A stretch of 64,000 nucleotides of DNA from DASZKW01 sp035552775 (GCA_035552775.1 DASZKW010000036.1:1-64000), one strand, 5' to 3'; counted from the stretch's first letter, positions 41,053 through 50,238 are shown. Made by a program: numbers and translations. The notes: generated from the letters alone by a model not told the origin.

Positions 41053-42006
41053 ATGTCGCCCGATGACCGCGTCGCCAGCATCGCCCGCCGCCAGCTCTCT
41101 CTAGTGCTGTGCCGACAGGCCATCGAGGCAGGGCTCACCCGTGAGCAGCTGCGGACCCGCCTGCAGCGGCGCCAGTTCGTACGAGTCAGGCGCGGGGTGC
41201 TCGCCCTGGCCGGCGCCGCGCCCACCTGGGAACGCAAAGTCCTGGCGGCCATCCTCGCCATCGGCGAACCTGCAGTCGCTTCCCATCTCAGCGCCGCCCG
41301 CCTCTGGCAGCTCCCCATCACCGGTGTGCGCGACGCCCGCGGTGCGTGCGACGCCCGCCGTGCGCGCGACGCGATCGAAGTGACGTTCCCTCGACAGCGC
41401 AACATCGCGGGGGTGACGGTGCATCGCAGGGTGTTGCCGCCATGGCAGCGCTCTTCGCAGTCGGGCGTCCCGGTGACCACGCCGCTTCGTACACTGATCG
41501 ATCTGGCGGTCCTGGTCGATCAGCGCACGCTGGGTGCCTACGCTGACGATCTGATCCGTCGGAGATTGCTCCGCCTGGACCAGCTGAAGACGGTCGTGTG
41601 GTCGCTCGACCCCAGGGCCCACGAGTCGATGGCCGCCTTGCGCCAGCTCCTCGAAGAGCGTCCGCCCGGGTACATCCCGGGCGACAGCGACTGGGAACGG
41701 CGCATGGACGCCCTCTATGAACGGTTGGGCTTGCCGAGCTCGGTGCGCCAGTACGAGATCCACACCGCGGGCCGCACCTACAGGGTGGACCGTGCCATCC
41801 CGGACCTGCGCATCGCCATCGAATGGAACGGCTATCGCTGGCACGGAGCCCGCAGCAGTTTCGACGCCGACGCGGACAGGGAGGCGGACCTGAGCGCGAT
41901 CGGCTGGCAGGTCCTCGGCTTCACCTCCAACACGAGCCCGGAGAGGATCCGCGAGGCCGTGTTGGGCGCCGTCGCCACCCGCCGACAGGTACCACCGGGC
42001 GGCTGA
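41053..42006 (+). CDS. AbiEi-type winged-helix plus DUF559 endonuclease-like protein, copy 2
   Basis: A 317-residue paralogue of the protein at 19911-20846, similar along its whole length: QLSLVLCRQAIEAGLTREQL and VRRGVLALAGAAPTWERKVLAA at the N-terminus, and DSDWERRMDALYERLGLPSSVRQYEI, YRVDRAIPDL, IAIEWNGYRWHG and GWQVLGFTSNTSPERIREAV in the DUF559 part. A short 18-bp duplication (41330-41365) adds residues in the middle domain. No toxin gene is adjacent. A 46-bp palindrome lies 46 bp upstream. Function unknown: possible DNA-binding autoregulator, nuclease or both. Confidence 0.85.
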   Translation: MSPDDRVASIARRQLSLVLCRQAIEAGLTREQLRTRLQRRQFVRVRRGVLALAGAAPTWERKVLAAILAIGEPAVASHLSAARLWQLPITGVRDARGACDARRARDAIEVTFPRQRNIAGVTVHRRVLPPWQRSSQSGVPVTTPLRTLIDLAVLVDQRTLGAYADDLIRRRLLRLDQLKTVVWSLDPRAHESMAALRQLLEERPPGYIPGDSDWERRMDALYERLGLPSSVRQYEIHTAGRTYRVDRAIPDLRIAIEWNGYRWHGARSSFDADADREADLSAIGWQVLGFTSNTSPERIREAVLGAVATRRQVPPGG

Positions 42007-42050
42007 CCACCGGGCGGCTGACCACCGGGCGGCTCGCCACCGGGCGGTGG
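41991..42050. repeat. Four 15-bp units spanning the stop codon of AbiEi/DUF559 copy 2
   Basis: ACCACCGGGCGGCTG at 41991-42005 and 42006-42020, then two variants to 42050. The gene's TGA stop lies across the first unit boundary. Confidence 0.88.
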
Positions 42051-42051
42051 C
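42036..42051. terminator. Hairpin between convergent AbiEi/DUF559 copy 2 and ilvD
   Basis: GCCACC-GGGC-GGTGGC is a perfect 6-bp stem in the convergent gap, formed by the last repeat unit. There is no T-run; bidirectional termination is possible. Confidence 0.4.
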
Positions 42052-42064
42052 TACCAACCCCCGG

Positions 42065-43747
42065 CTACGCCTCGGTAACCGCCCCCCGCTCGGCGCCGGC
42101 CACCAGCTTGGCGTACTTGGCCAGCACCCCGGTGCGGTAGCGGGGTTCGGGTAGCTTCCACTCCCCCCGTCGCCTGGTGACCTCTTCGGCACCGACGACG
42201 AGGTCGATGCGGCGGGCGTCGACGTCGATGGCCACGGTGTCGCCGTCGTATACGAAGGCTATGGGGCCGCCGTCGACCGCCTCGGGGGCGACGTGACCGA
42301 TGCACAGGCCGTGGGTGCCCCCGCTGAAGCGGCCGTCGGTGAGCAGGGCGCAGTCGGCGCCGCGTCCTGCCCCCTTCATGGCGCCGGTGACGGCGAGCAT
42401 CTCGCGCATCCCGGGACCGCCCTTGGGCCCCTCGTAACGGATGACCAGGACCGTTCCCGGCTCGATGGCGCCGGCGAGTATGGCCTCCATGGCCGCCTCC
42501 TCGCCGTCGAAGACCCGCGCCGGGCCCTCGAAGTGGCCGCCGTCGATACCTGCCACCTTGACCACTGCTCCTTCGGGAGCCAGCGACCCTCGCAGAATGG
42601 CGATGCCACCATCGGCATGGATGGGGGCGGTCAGGGGACGCACCACGCTGCCATCGGGGGGCGGGGGGCCTAGCGTGTCCAAGTTCTCGGCCACCGTACG
42701 GCCGGTCACGGTGAGGCAGTCACCGTGGATCAGGCCCGCTTCGAGCAGCTCTCGCATGACGACGGGGACACCCCCTACCCGGTCGAGGTCAACCATGTGA
42801 TAGCGGCCGTGGGGCTTGGTGTCGGCGATATGGGGGACTCGTCGCCCGACCTCATCGAAGTCGTCGAGCGACAGCTCCACCTGCGCCTCGTAGGCGATGG
42901 CGAGCAGGTGGAGCACGGCATTGGTGGAGCCACCGAGGGCCATCACCACTGCTATGGCGTTGTCGAACGCCTCCTTGGTGAGGATGTCGCGTGGTCGGAT
43001 CCCGGCCTCTAGCAGGCCCACGACCGCCCTTCCCGTGTCGTATGCCAGGTCGTCGCGCCGGCGGTCGACGGCCGGCGCCGATGCGCTCCCGGGCAGGGCC
43101 ATCCCGATCGCCTCCGACACCGACGCCATGGTGTTGGCCGTGAACATGCCGGCGCAGCTGCCCTCGGTGGGGCACGCCCGCCGCTCGATGAACGAGAGCT
43201 CCTCGTCGCTGAGTTTCCCCGCGGCGCGCGCTCCCACCGCCTCGAACACGCTGGTGATGTCGAGGGCTTCCCCCCGGGCTCCCCTCCCGGGCAGGATGCT
43301 GCCGCCATAGAGGAACACGGCCGGCACGTTGACGCGCGCGGCGGCCATGAGCATGCCTGGCAGGCTCTTGTCACAGCCTGCGAAGGTTACGAGGGCATCG
43401 AAGCGCTCGGCGTGCATCATCGTCTCCACCGAGTCGGCGATGACCTCCCTGCTCACGAGCGAGGCCCGCATGCCCTCGTGGCCCATGGAGATGCCGTCGG
43501 ACACGGCGATGGTCACGAACTCGAGGGGGAAGCCGCCTGCGTCACGCACCCCGACCTTGGCCCGCTTTGCCAGCCGGTCGAGGGGCAGGTTGCACGGGGT
43601 GACCTCGTTCCACGACGACGCCACCCCGACCTGGGGCTTGCCCCAGTCGGCGTCTGTCATGCCCACCGCCCGCAGCATCGCCCGGGCAGGCGCACGTTCG
43701 AAGCCGTCGGTCACGGCCCGGCTTCGGGGCTTCATTTCACTGGCCAT
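42065..43747 (-). CDS. ilvD: Dihydroxy-acid dehydratase
   Basis: IlvD dehydrates dihydroxy acids to the 2-oxo acids of valine and isoleucine synthesis. The 560-residue protein keeps the three Fe-S cysteines, Cys52 (TPCN), Cys125 (AGCDKSLPG, with Lys127 as the usual carbamylated Lys) and Cys198 (GSCAGMFTANTM), consistent with a 2Fe-2S enzyme as in other actinobacteria. It is transcribed from its own promoter (TATGGT at 43754-43759), not from the ilvB attenuator. Confidence 0.97.
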   Translation of the reverse strand: MASEMKPRSRAVTDGFERAPARAMLRAVGMTDADWGKPQVGVASSWNEVTPCNLPLDRLAKRAKVGVRDAGGFPLEFVTIAVSDGISMGHEGMRASLVSREVIADSVETMMHAERFDALVTFAGCDKSLPGMLMAAARVNVPAVFLYGGSILPGRGARGEALDITSVFEAVGARAAGKLSDEELSFIERRACPTEGSCAGMFTANTMASVSEAIGMALPGSASAPAVDRRRDDLAYDTGRAVVGLLEAGIRPRDILTKEAFDNAIAVVMALGGSTNAVLHLLAIAYEAQVELSLDDFDEVGRRVPHIADTKPHGRYHMVDLDRVGGVPVVMRELLEAGLIHGDCLTVTGRTVAENLDTLGPPPPDGSVVRPLTAPIHADGGIAILRGSLAPEGAVVKVAGIDGGHFEGPARVFDGEEAAMEAILAGAIEPGTVLVIRYEGPKGGPGMREMLAVTGAMKGAGRGADCALLTDGRFSGGTHGLCIGHVAPEAVDGGPIAFVYDGDTVAIDVDARRIDLVVGAEEVTRRRGEWKLPEPRYRTGVLAKYAKLVAGAERGAVTEA

Positions 43748-43753
43748 GGCGAC

Positions 43754-43759
43754 ACCATA
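43754..43759 (-). promoter_or_regulatory. -10 element TATGGT for leaderless ilvD
   Basis: On the minus strand TATGGT is followed by six bases and the ilvD ATG. No leader peptide is present, in contrast to ilvB. Confidence 0.5.
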
Positions 43760-43803
43760 GGAGCCGCCAAAAGATCTGTCCTGCCCCTCCGAGAACCTTG
43801 GCG

Positions 43804-43809
43804 TAGCTT
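43804..43809 (+). promoter_or_regulatory. -10 element TAGCTT for leaderless DUF4333 gene
   Basis: TAGCTT is followed by six bases (GTCGTC) and GTG 43816. Confidence 0.5.
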
Positions 43810-43815
43810 GTCGTC

Positions 43816-44337
43816 GTGCTCCAGTGGATGGCGAGGGCCGCCGTCGGCGCCCTGGGAGCTGTCGCCGTGCTATCCGCGGGTGGCTGCGGGGCGCGAAACA
43901 TCGACGGGCACAGCGCCGCCGACCAGATCGGCGCCAGCCTGGCGGCCCGCTACGGCGGGCCTGCCCCGCACGTGTCGTGCCCGGCGAAGGTGCCGGCGAA
44001 GCTCGGGCAGCGCTTCAACTGCACAACCGCCCTGGACGGCCAGCCGCTGGAGGTGACGGTGACAGTGACCACCACCTCGGGTGACATCCGGCCCGCCCTC
44101 GACGCCGCCGTGGTGGTGGTGGCAGACGCAGACAAGACCCTGGCCGCCGGCGTCGGCCGCCAGTTGGGTGAGCTGGCCACCGTGAGCTGCGACAGCGGCC
44201 ACCGCCTCTTGGTCGAGGTCCCGGGCCAGAGCTTCACATGCACGGCACACGTCGGGACGACCAACCGTGCGCTCCATGTCAAGGTCACCGACACGAGCGG
44301 TCGCGTCACCTACACCCTGGCGCCGCCGGTCGGGTGA
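43816..44337 (+). CDS. Secreted or lipoprotein with two DUF4333-like domains
   Basis: A 173-residue protein with a hydrophobic N-terminus ending AVLSAGGCG, a weak lipobox, followed by two DUF4333-type repeats, each with a conserved cysteine pair pattern (VSCPAKVPAKLGQRFNC and VSCDSGHRLLVEVPGQSFTC) and a beta-rich remainder. DUF4333 proteins are actinobacterial exported proteins of unknown function. It is divergent from ilvD and its stop is 2 bp from the convergent gatB stop. Confidence 0.85.
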   Translation: MLQWMARAAVGALGAVAVLSAGGCGARNIDGHSAADQIGASLAARYGGPAPHVSCPAKVPAKLGQRFNCTTALDGQPLEVTVTVTTTSGDIRPALDAAVVVVADADKTLAAGVGRQLGELATVSCDSGHRLLVEVPGQSFTCTAHVGTTNRALHVKVTDTSGRVTYTLAPPVG

Positions 44338-44339
44338 TC

Positions 44340-45797
44340 TCAGGCGCCGGCCCGGCGCGCCCGGAGAATCTGACTTGCCGCCTTGAGGTCCGCCTTGCCT
44401 GCCGTGGATGCTTTGATCTTGCCGACGAAGAAACCGGTCAGCTTGTCCTCCCCCGCCGCGTAACGATCCCACTCGGCGCGATTGGCGGCGATCACCTCCT
44501 CGACGACCGCCGCCAGGTCGGAGCTGCCCATGGCCTCGAATCCCTCCCTGGCCGCGATTACCGCGGGATCGCCCCCGCCGCCCTCGTCGAGCAGGGCCTT
44601 GAGCACCGTGCGCGCCTGGGCGGTCGTTAGCTCGCCGGTGGTCTCCATCTGCAAGAGGCGGACGAACGCATCGGGGCTCAGCGGTACGCCTCCCGCGGCC
44701 GAAGACGCCACTTCGTTGGCCAGGCGTTTGACGGCGAGCGAGGCGTCGGCGCCGGCGCTGACCGCCGCAGTCACGAATGCGTCGAGCTCGAGGCGCACGA
44801 CGGTCACCACCGCGTCGGCGTCGGTGGCCATGCCCGATGCTGCCGCCACCCGCCCGCGGCGCTGCGCCGGCATCGGCGGTAAAGATGCGGCCACGGCGCG
44901 GCGCCACTCCGGGGACGGGTCGAGGGGGACGAGGTCGGGTTCGGGGAAGTAGCGGTAGTCGTTGGCCTCCTCCTTCGAGCGCATGGGGTGGGTGCGCCCG
45001 TCGGCCTCGTTCCAGTGTCGTGTCTCCTGGTCCACCGTGGCGCCGCCCGACAGCAGCTCGACCTGGCGGGCGACCTCGTAGTCGATGGCCCTGCCGAGGC
45101 TACGCAACGAGTTCATGTTCTTTATCTCGCAGCGCGTCCCGAGTTCGCGGGCGCCGAACGGTCGGACCGAGACGTTGGCATCGACACGGACTGAGCCCTC
45201 CTCCATCTTCCCGTCCGACGCACCCGAAGCCACCAGGATGCCTCGTAGCTCCTCGACGTAGGCGCGGGCGTCCTCCGCGCTGTGCAGGTCGGGGGCTCCC
45301 ACTATTTCGACGAGAGGAACGCCGGCGCGGTTGTAGTCCACGAGGGAATGGTCGGCTTCGTGGATGCGCCCACCCCCGCCGACGTGGGTCGTCTTCCCGG
45401 TGTCCTCTTCGATATGGGCGCGAACGATGCCGATACGCTTGGCGTTGGGTAGCACCAACCACCCGTCGGCGTTTATCGGTATGTCGTACTGGCTGATCTG
45501 GTAATCCTTCGGTTGGTCCGGATAGAAATAGTTCTTCCGGTGGAACAGCGACGCCTGGATCGTGCAGTTGAGGGCGGTGCCGATGCGCATGGCGTACTCG
45601 ACGGCCTGGCGGTTGAGCACCGGCAGCGAACCGGGAAGTCCGAGGCACACGGGGCACACGTTGGTGTTCGGCTCGTCGCCGAAACCGTTACGGCACGAGC
45701 AAAACAGCTTGGTCGCCGTCTGCAGCTCCGTGTGGACCTCGAGGCCGATGACCGTCTCCCAGCCACCCTTCTCCCGGCCATCCGACTCCCGGGTCAC
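44340..45797 (-). CDS. gatB: Asp-tRNA(Asn)/Glu-tRNA(Gln) amidotransferase subunit B
   Basis: GatB binds misacylated tRNA and activates its side chain with ATP for amidation. The 485-residue protein has VIGLEVHTELQTATKLFCSC, CPVCLGLPGSLPVLN, FYPDQPKDYQISQYD, and a C-terminal YqeY-like tail (VGKIKASTAGKADLKAA). Zinc ligands are visible in FCSCRNGF and CPVC. The GTG start overlaps the gatA stop (GTGA). It completes the gatC-gatA-gatB operon. Confidence 0.97.
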   Translation of the reverse strand: MTRESDGREKGGWETVIGLEVHTELQTATKLFCSCRNGFGDEPNTNVCPVCLGLPGSLPVLNRQAVEYAMRIGTALNCTIQASLFHRKNYFYPDQPKDYQISQYDIPINADGWLVLPNAKRIGIVRAHIEEDTGKTTHVGGGGRIHEADHSLVDYNRAGVPLVEIVGAPDLHSAEDARAYVEELRGILVASGASDGKMEEGSVRVDANVSVRPFGARELGTRCEIKNMNSLRSLGRAIDYEVARQVELLSGGATVDQETRHWNEADGRTHPMRSKEEANDYRYFPEPDLVPLDPSPEWRRAVAASLPPMPAQRRGRVAAASGMATDADAVVTVVRLELDAFVTAAVSAGADASLAVKRLANEVASSAAGGVPLSPDAFVRLLQMETTGELTTAQARTVLKALLDEGGGGDPAVIAAREGFEAMGSSDLAAVVEEVIAANRAEWDRYAAGEDKLTGFFVGKIKASTAGKADLKAASQILRARRAGA

Positions 45798-47317
45798 GGC
45801 GGCGTCCCCCCGAAGCCGTGGGCGCTAGCCGGGCCAGGCGCCGGCGGGGCGACGGACTCCAGGGCGGCGGCCACCTGGAACATCACCGTCTCGCCGAGCG
45901 CCGGCGCCAGCACCTGCACGCCGACGGGGAGCCCGGCGTTGCCGGTTCCGAAGGGGACGGAGATGGCCGGGTGACCGGCCAGGTTGGACGGGATGGTGCA
46001 AACGTCGTTGAGGTACATGGTGAGCGGGTCGGCGGTCTTGGCACCGAGGGCGAACGCCTCCCCCGGCGCGGTGGGCGCCAGCAGCACGTCGAAGTCGGCG
46101 TACGCCGCGGCGAGGTCGTCGATGATGAGCGTGCGCACCCGCTGGGCCTGGCCGTAATAGGCGTCGTAGTAACCGGCCGAGAGGGCGTAGGTCCCGAGCA
46201 TGATGCGCCTCTTCACCTCGGCACCGAACCCGGCCGACCGGGTGGCGAGGTACATGGCGGTGATGTCGTCGCCGGGCACGCGCATGCCGTAGCGGACGCC
46301 GTCATAGCGGGCCAGGTTGGACGACGCCTCCGCCGGTGCTATCAGGTAGTAGGCGGACAACCCGTACACGGCGGCGGGGACGCTCACCTCATCCACCTTG
46401 GCGCCCAGGCCCGACAGGGCGTCAGCCGCGTCGCCCAGGCGCGCCAGCACGTCGGCCGCGATGCCCTCGGCGCCGGCCAGCTCGCGCACCACGCCGATCC
46501 GCAGGCCGTCGACCCCCTCGCCCAGGCAGGCCGAGGCCGGCGGGGGCGGATCGCCTAGGCACGTGGAGTCGGCGGGGTCGGGGCCGGCTATGACGTCGAG
46601 GAGCAGGGCGGCGTCGGCCACGGCAAGGGCGATGGGGCCGATCTGGTCGAGGGAGCTGGCGAAGGCTATGAGCCCGTAGCGCGACACCGCCCCGTATGTC
46701 GGCTTGACCCCGACCGTCCCGCAGAGGGCGGCGGGCTGGCGGATCGAGCCCCCGGTGTCGGAGCCGAGGGCGACGGGGGCGAAGCCGGCGGCTACCGCAG
46801 CCGCGCTCCCCCCCGAGGAGCCGCCCGGGACCCGGGATGTGTCGTGGGGGTTGCGGGTGGGACCGAACGCAGAGTTCTCGGTGGAGCTGCCCATGGCGAA
46901 CTCGTCGAGGTTGGTCTTGCCGACGGCCACCGCTCCCGCGTCGCGCACCCGACGCACGACTGTCGCGTCGTAGGGGGGGATCCAGCCTTCGAGCATGCGG
47001 GAGGAGCACGTGGTGGGTACCCCTCGTGTGCAGAGATTGTCCTTGAGGGCGATGGGCACGCCTGCGAGCGGCCCGGGGTCGGTACCGGCGCTGAGGGCGG
47101 CGTCTATCTCGATGGCCCTGGCGCGCGCCGCGTCGGCGGTGACCACGTTGAAGGCGTGGATCTCGCCGTCGCCGGCCGTGATCAGCGCCAGGTGCTCCTC
47201 GATCACGTCGATCGCCCGGCGCCGACCCGAGCGCACGTCGGCGGCGATGGCAGCGGCCGCGCCCGGGCGCCCCGGCGTCTCCGGGACGTTTCCGAGGTGA
47301 CTTCCCCTGTCGCTCAC
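45794..47317 (-). CDS. gatA: Asp-tRNA(Asn)/Glu-tRNA(Gln) amidotransferase subunit A
   Basis: GatA releases ammonia from glutamine for the transamidation. The 507-residue amidase-signature protein has the Lys of GVPIALKDNLC, GKTNLDEFAMGSSTENSAFGPT, VPGGSSGGSAAAVAAG and GSDTGGSIRQPAALCG, giving the Ser-cisSer-Lys triad. GTG 47317 overlaps the gatC stop (GTGA). Mycobacterial loci place pfkA between gatA and gatB; that gene is absent here. Confidence 0.97.
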   Translation of the reverse strand: MSDRGSHLGNVPETPGRPGAAAAIAADVRSGRRRAIDVIEEHLALITAGDGEIHAFNVVTADAARARAIEIDAALSAGTDPGPLAGVPIALKDNLCTRGVPTTCSSRMLEGWIPPYDATVVRRVRDAGAVAVGKTNLDEFAMGSSTENSAFGPTRNPHDTSRVPGGSSGGSAAAVAAGFAPVALGSDTGGSIRQPAALCGTVGVKPTYGAVSRYGLIAFASSLDQIGPIALAVADAALLLDVIAGPDPADSTCLGDPPPPASACLGEGVDGLRIGVVRELAGAEGIAADVLARLGDAADALSGLGAKVDEVSVPAAVYGLSAYYLIAPAEASSNLARYDGVRYGMRVPGDDITAMYLATRSAGFGAEVKRRIMLGTYALSAGYYDAYYGQAQRVRTLIIDDLAAAYADFDVLLAPTAPGEAFALGAKTADPLTMYLNDVCTIPSNLAGHPAISVPFGTGNAGLPVGVQVLAPALGETVMFQVAAALESVAPPAPGPASAHGFGGTPP

Positions 47318-47616
47318 GGCGCCTCGCCGAGGATGCGGGGCACCCGGAAGCGGTTGTCCTCGACGAGCGGAGCCTGGGCGAGCACCTCGTCGCGGTCGAG
47401 GCAGGGACGGACCTCGTCGGCGCGCAGCACGTTGACGAGGGGAAGCGGATGCGCAGTAGGTGCCACCCCGCTGGTGTCGAGCGCGGCCACGTCGGCGGCG
47501 TGGTCCAGCACCGCGGCGAGCTGACCGGTGAAACGTTCGAGCTCGCCGGGGGAAAGCTCGAGGCGAGCCAGGCGGGCCACGTGGGCCACGTCTGCGGTCG
47601 AGATGCGATCAGCCAT
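47314..47616 (-). CDS. gatC: Asp-tRNA(Asn)/Glu-tRNA(Gln) amidotransferase subunit C
   Basis: The 100-residue GatC wraps around GatA and stabilises the complex. It has the family pattern VAHVARLARLELSPGELERFTGQL and ends with LRADEVRPCLDRDEVLAQAP and FRVPRILGE. ATG 47616 is supported by TACCAT eight bases upstream; upstream frame extension is antisense to the SCP2 gene region and not used. Confidence 0.95.
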   Translation of the reverse strand: MADRISTADVAHVARLARLELSPGELERFTGQLAAVLDHAADVAALDTSGVAPTAHPLPLVNVLRADEVRPCLDRDEVLAQAPLVEDNRFRVPRILGEAP

Positions 47617-47624
47617 CGGGAGCC

Positions 47625-47630
47625 ATGGTA
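47625..47630 (-). promoter_or_regulatory. -10 element TACCAT for leaderless gatCAB
   Basis: On the minus strand TACCAT is followed by eight bases and the gatC ATG. Confidence 0.45.
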
Positions 47631-47710
47631 GGCGGCCCTCCCCTGGGACCCGCCGATATGCGAGTACCGTCGTCGTCGTTCTATGACGGGGAAAAGGAAG
47701 GGAGGGGTGC

Positions 47711-48130
47711 GTGGCGAGGTTCGCGTTCCTGAGCGACGAGTGGGTGCAAGAGGCCCGGCGTCTCCGCGCCGAGTACGAAGGCAAGGTCCCGCCGTCTGCG
47801 TTCGTGATCAGGATGAACCAGATCATCACCGACGTACCCTTCGGCGAGGGAAAAGTCCTGGCCCACCTGGACACCTCGTCGGGTGAGCCCGATCTCGACC
47901 TGGGCCACCTCGAACAACCGGATCTCACGGTCACCACCGATTACCAGACGGCCAAATCCATCCTGATCGAAGGGGACGCCCAGGCCGCCATAGGCGCTTT
48001 CATGGCCGGGCGCATCAGGGTCGACGGCGACATCACCAAGCTCCTCGCCCTCCAGTCGACGGGCGTGATAGGCGTCAACGATCCGGTGGCGGTGGAGATG
48101 GCCCGCCGTCTCCAGGACATGACCGAATAG
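47711..48130 (+). CDS. SCP2 sterol-carrier-domain protein
   Basis: A 139-residue protein made of one SCP2 domain: FVIRMNQIITDVPFGEGKVLAHLD, DLTVTTDYQTAKSILI, and AAIGAFMAGRIRVDGDITKLLAL, the characteristic lipid-binding end. SCP2 domains bind acyl chains or sterols in a hydrophobic pocket. GTG 47711 has GGAGG about six bases upstream, one of the few Shine-Dalgarno-led starts here. It is divergent from gatC; the ligand is unknown. Confidence 0.9.
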   Translation: MARFAFLSDEWVQEARRLRAEYEGKVPPSAFVIRMNQIITDVPFGEGKVLAHLDTSSGEPDLDLGHLEQPDLTVTTDYQTAKSILIEGDAQAAIGAFMAGRIRVDGDITKLLALQSTGVIGVNDPVAVEMARRLQDMTE

Positions 48131-48206
48131 GAGGGGTGACGGAGGTCGGCAGCGGCTGGGGAACGATGCCTCCGTCCGCCACCCCTGCGGACATGATAAG
48201 CCCGCC

Positions 48207-48224
48207 GCCGACCTTACGGTCGGC
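48207..48224. terminator. Hairpin between SCP2 gene and the kinase gene
   Basis: GCCGACC-TTAC-GGTCGGC is a perfect 7-bp stem in the 98-bp convergent gap, just before the kinase stop. There is no T-run; a bidirectional terminator is plausible. Confidence 0.5.
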
Positions 48225-48228
48225 AAGA

Positions 48229-50238
48229 TCAGCCGGTGATCAGTTGTACCGGGTGCCCGTAGTGCAAGGTTGTCCCAACTGCCGGATTCGTACCCGTGAC
48301 CTTGGCCGTCGGGTTGCCGGATACGCCGCTCACCCCGAAACCGGCGGCGCTCAGCTCCTGGCTGGCGGCATCGACGGACAGGGTCGCCACGTTGGGCACC
48401 GCCACGAGGTGCGGGCCCTCGGAGACGACCACTTGCACCAGGGTGTGCAAGCGCACCGACGTGCCCGGCCCGGGGCGGGTGTCGACGACAGCCCCGGCGG
48501 GAACGGTGTCGCTGTAGGCCTGGGACTCGGTGGCGGCCAGGCCGGCGCCGCCGAGTGCGCTCTGGGCGCCGGCGAAAGACGAGGCCGAGGTGCCCGACAG
48601 GCTGGGGACCACCACCATGGGCAGACCGCTCGACACCACGACGTCGACCTTGGTGCCCTGGGCGACCGACGTCCCCGCTGGGGTCCAGCTGATCACCTCG
48701 CCCTGACCGACGGCCGTGCTGGGCTGTGATGTGACGGTGCCGACGCCGAGGTGGGCGCCGGTGAGCGCGGCGGTGGCCTGGGCGGCGGTGTCGCCCTTCA
48801 GGCTGGGTACCGCGACCGGCGGTGGTCCGAGCGACACCGTGACCGTCACCGCCTTGCCCTCCCGGAGCAGGCCACCCGCCGGGCTTTGGGCGATGATCTT
48901 GTCGGCCGGTACCGTCTGGTCGTAGCGGTGGGCGCCGACCACCAGTCGCAGGTGGAGGGGTAAGAGTGCGGCGCCGGCCTGCGCCGCGGTGGCGGAGGCG
49001 AGCGACGGCACCCGGTGCTCGGGAGGCGGCCGGTTGACGCCGTACACCACCCCGGCGGCGCCGGCGGCGAGCACGGCGACGATGGCCACCATCAACACGA
49101 TCCTGCGCGCGCGGCGCCTGGGATGGCCGACAGCCGCTTCGGCTTCCCGGTGACCGGGGGCTGTGTCTGGTTCGTCTCCCCGGTCCGCCTCGCCGTCGTA
49201 GGGCGCCCGACGCAGCTGGCGACCACCGGCGCCGGCCGCGCCAGCCTGGTGGCCACCACTGCCAGCGTCGTCGGCCCACACGCTCGGCATGTCCGAGCGC
49301 GTACGGGAACCCCTGGGCAGACGGTCGGACGCCACCGCCGTCGGGTCGGGGTCCACCTCTATGTCCGAGCCGTGCAGGGGCCCGGCGAGGGGCAGCGGGG
49401 ACGCGGGCGGCAGCTCTGTCGCCACCCGATCGAGGGCCGACGCCAGCCGGGTGGCGTTTAGACGATCGCCCGGCGCCGGCGTGCCCGCCGCCTCCAGCAC
49501 CGGCGCGAGGGGCCCGAGGGTGGGCGGGACCGGCAGGTTACGTCCTACCCGGGCCATGAGCGTGCTGAAGGTGGTGTCGGCGGTGAAGGGCACCTCGCCG
49601 GTCGTCGCCTCCACCAAGACCAGGGCCAGGGCGTAGACGTCGGCCCGAGCGTCGAGCACCTCGCCGCGCGCCTGCTCGGGCGCGGCGTAGCGTGCCGTGC
49701 CCACCACCGCGCCCGACGGCTCGGTCCACGACGCCTCGGCCAGCGCCCGGGCCAGCCCGAAGTCGGCCACGCAGACCCGGCCCTCGTCGTCGAAGAGGAG
49801 GTTGGCAGGCTTGACGTCGCGGTGGACGAGGCCCCGCCCGTGGGCGTGGGCGAGGGCCCGGGCGGCGTCCGCGCCCATTCGGGCCGCCTGGGCGGGCGAC
49901 AGCATGTGACCGGCGTCGAGCAACCCGCGCAAGCTGCCACCTTCCAACAACTCGGTCACCAGGTAGGGCGAACCGCCATCGGTTCCCCAGTCGTAGACCC
50001 GCAGGATGTTGGGGTGGCGCAGGGCGGCGACCACCTGGGCCTCGGCCCGGAAGCGCCGGCCGAATGCCTGGTCCTCGGCCAGCGCCGGGTGGAGCACCTT
50101 GACGGCCACCCGCCGGCGCAAGGCCACGTCCTCGGCCACGTAGACGTGCGCCGACGCCCCTGTGCCGAGGGGCCGCAACAGGCGGTAACGGTCACCGAGA
50201 ACGCGACCCAACTGTTCGGCGATGCGCGAGGTCGCCAC
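48229..50238 (-). CDS. Ser/Thr protein kinase with four PASTA domains (PknB-like)
   Basis: The 669-residue receptor kinase has a cytoplasmic kinase domain (about residues 17-275: GTGASAHVYVAED, VAVKVLHP, LVHRDVKPANLL, VADFGLARAL, GTARYAAPEQARG), a charged juxtamembrane region, one membrane helix (IVLMVAIVAVLAAGAAGVV, about residue 405) and four extracellular PASTA repeats (each with a VPSL/VPNV start). PASTA domains bind muropeptides. The GTG lies 10 bp after the ligA stop, so it appears to be last in the nifS-mnmA-ligA operon, an unusual context for this kinase. Confidence 0.93.
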   Translation of the reverse strand: MATSRIAEQLGRVLGDRYRLLRPLGTGASAHVYVAEDVALRRRVAVKVLHPALAEDQAFGRRFRAEAQVVAALRHPNILRVYDWGTDGGSPYLVTELLEGGSLRGLLDAGHMLSPAQAARMGADAARALAHAHGRGLVHRDVKPANLLFDDEGRVCVADFGLARALAEASWTEPSGAVVGTARYAAPEQARGEVLDARADVYALALVLVEATTGEVPFTADTTFSTLMARVGRNLPVPPTLGPLAPVLEAAGTPAPGDRLNATRLASALDRVATELPPASPLPLAGPLHGSDIEVDPDPTAVASDRLPRGSRTRSDMPSVWADDAGSGGHQAGAAGAGGRQLRRAPYDGEADRGDEPDTAPGHREAEAAVGHPRRRARRIVLMVAIVAVLAAGAAGVVYGVNRPPPEHRVPSLASATAAQAGAALLPLHLRLVVGAHRYDQTVPADKIIAQSPAGGLLREGKAVTVTVSLGPPPVAVPSLKGDTAAQATAALTGAHLGVGTVTSQPSTAVGQGEVISWTPAGTSVAQGTKVDVVVSSGLPMVVVPSLSGTSASSFAGAQSALGGAGLAATESQAYSDTVPAGAVVDTRPGPGTSVRLHTLVQVVVSEGPHLVAVPNVATLSVDAASQELSAAGFGVSGVSGNPTAKVTGTNPAVGTTLHYGHPVQLITG

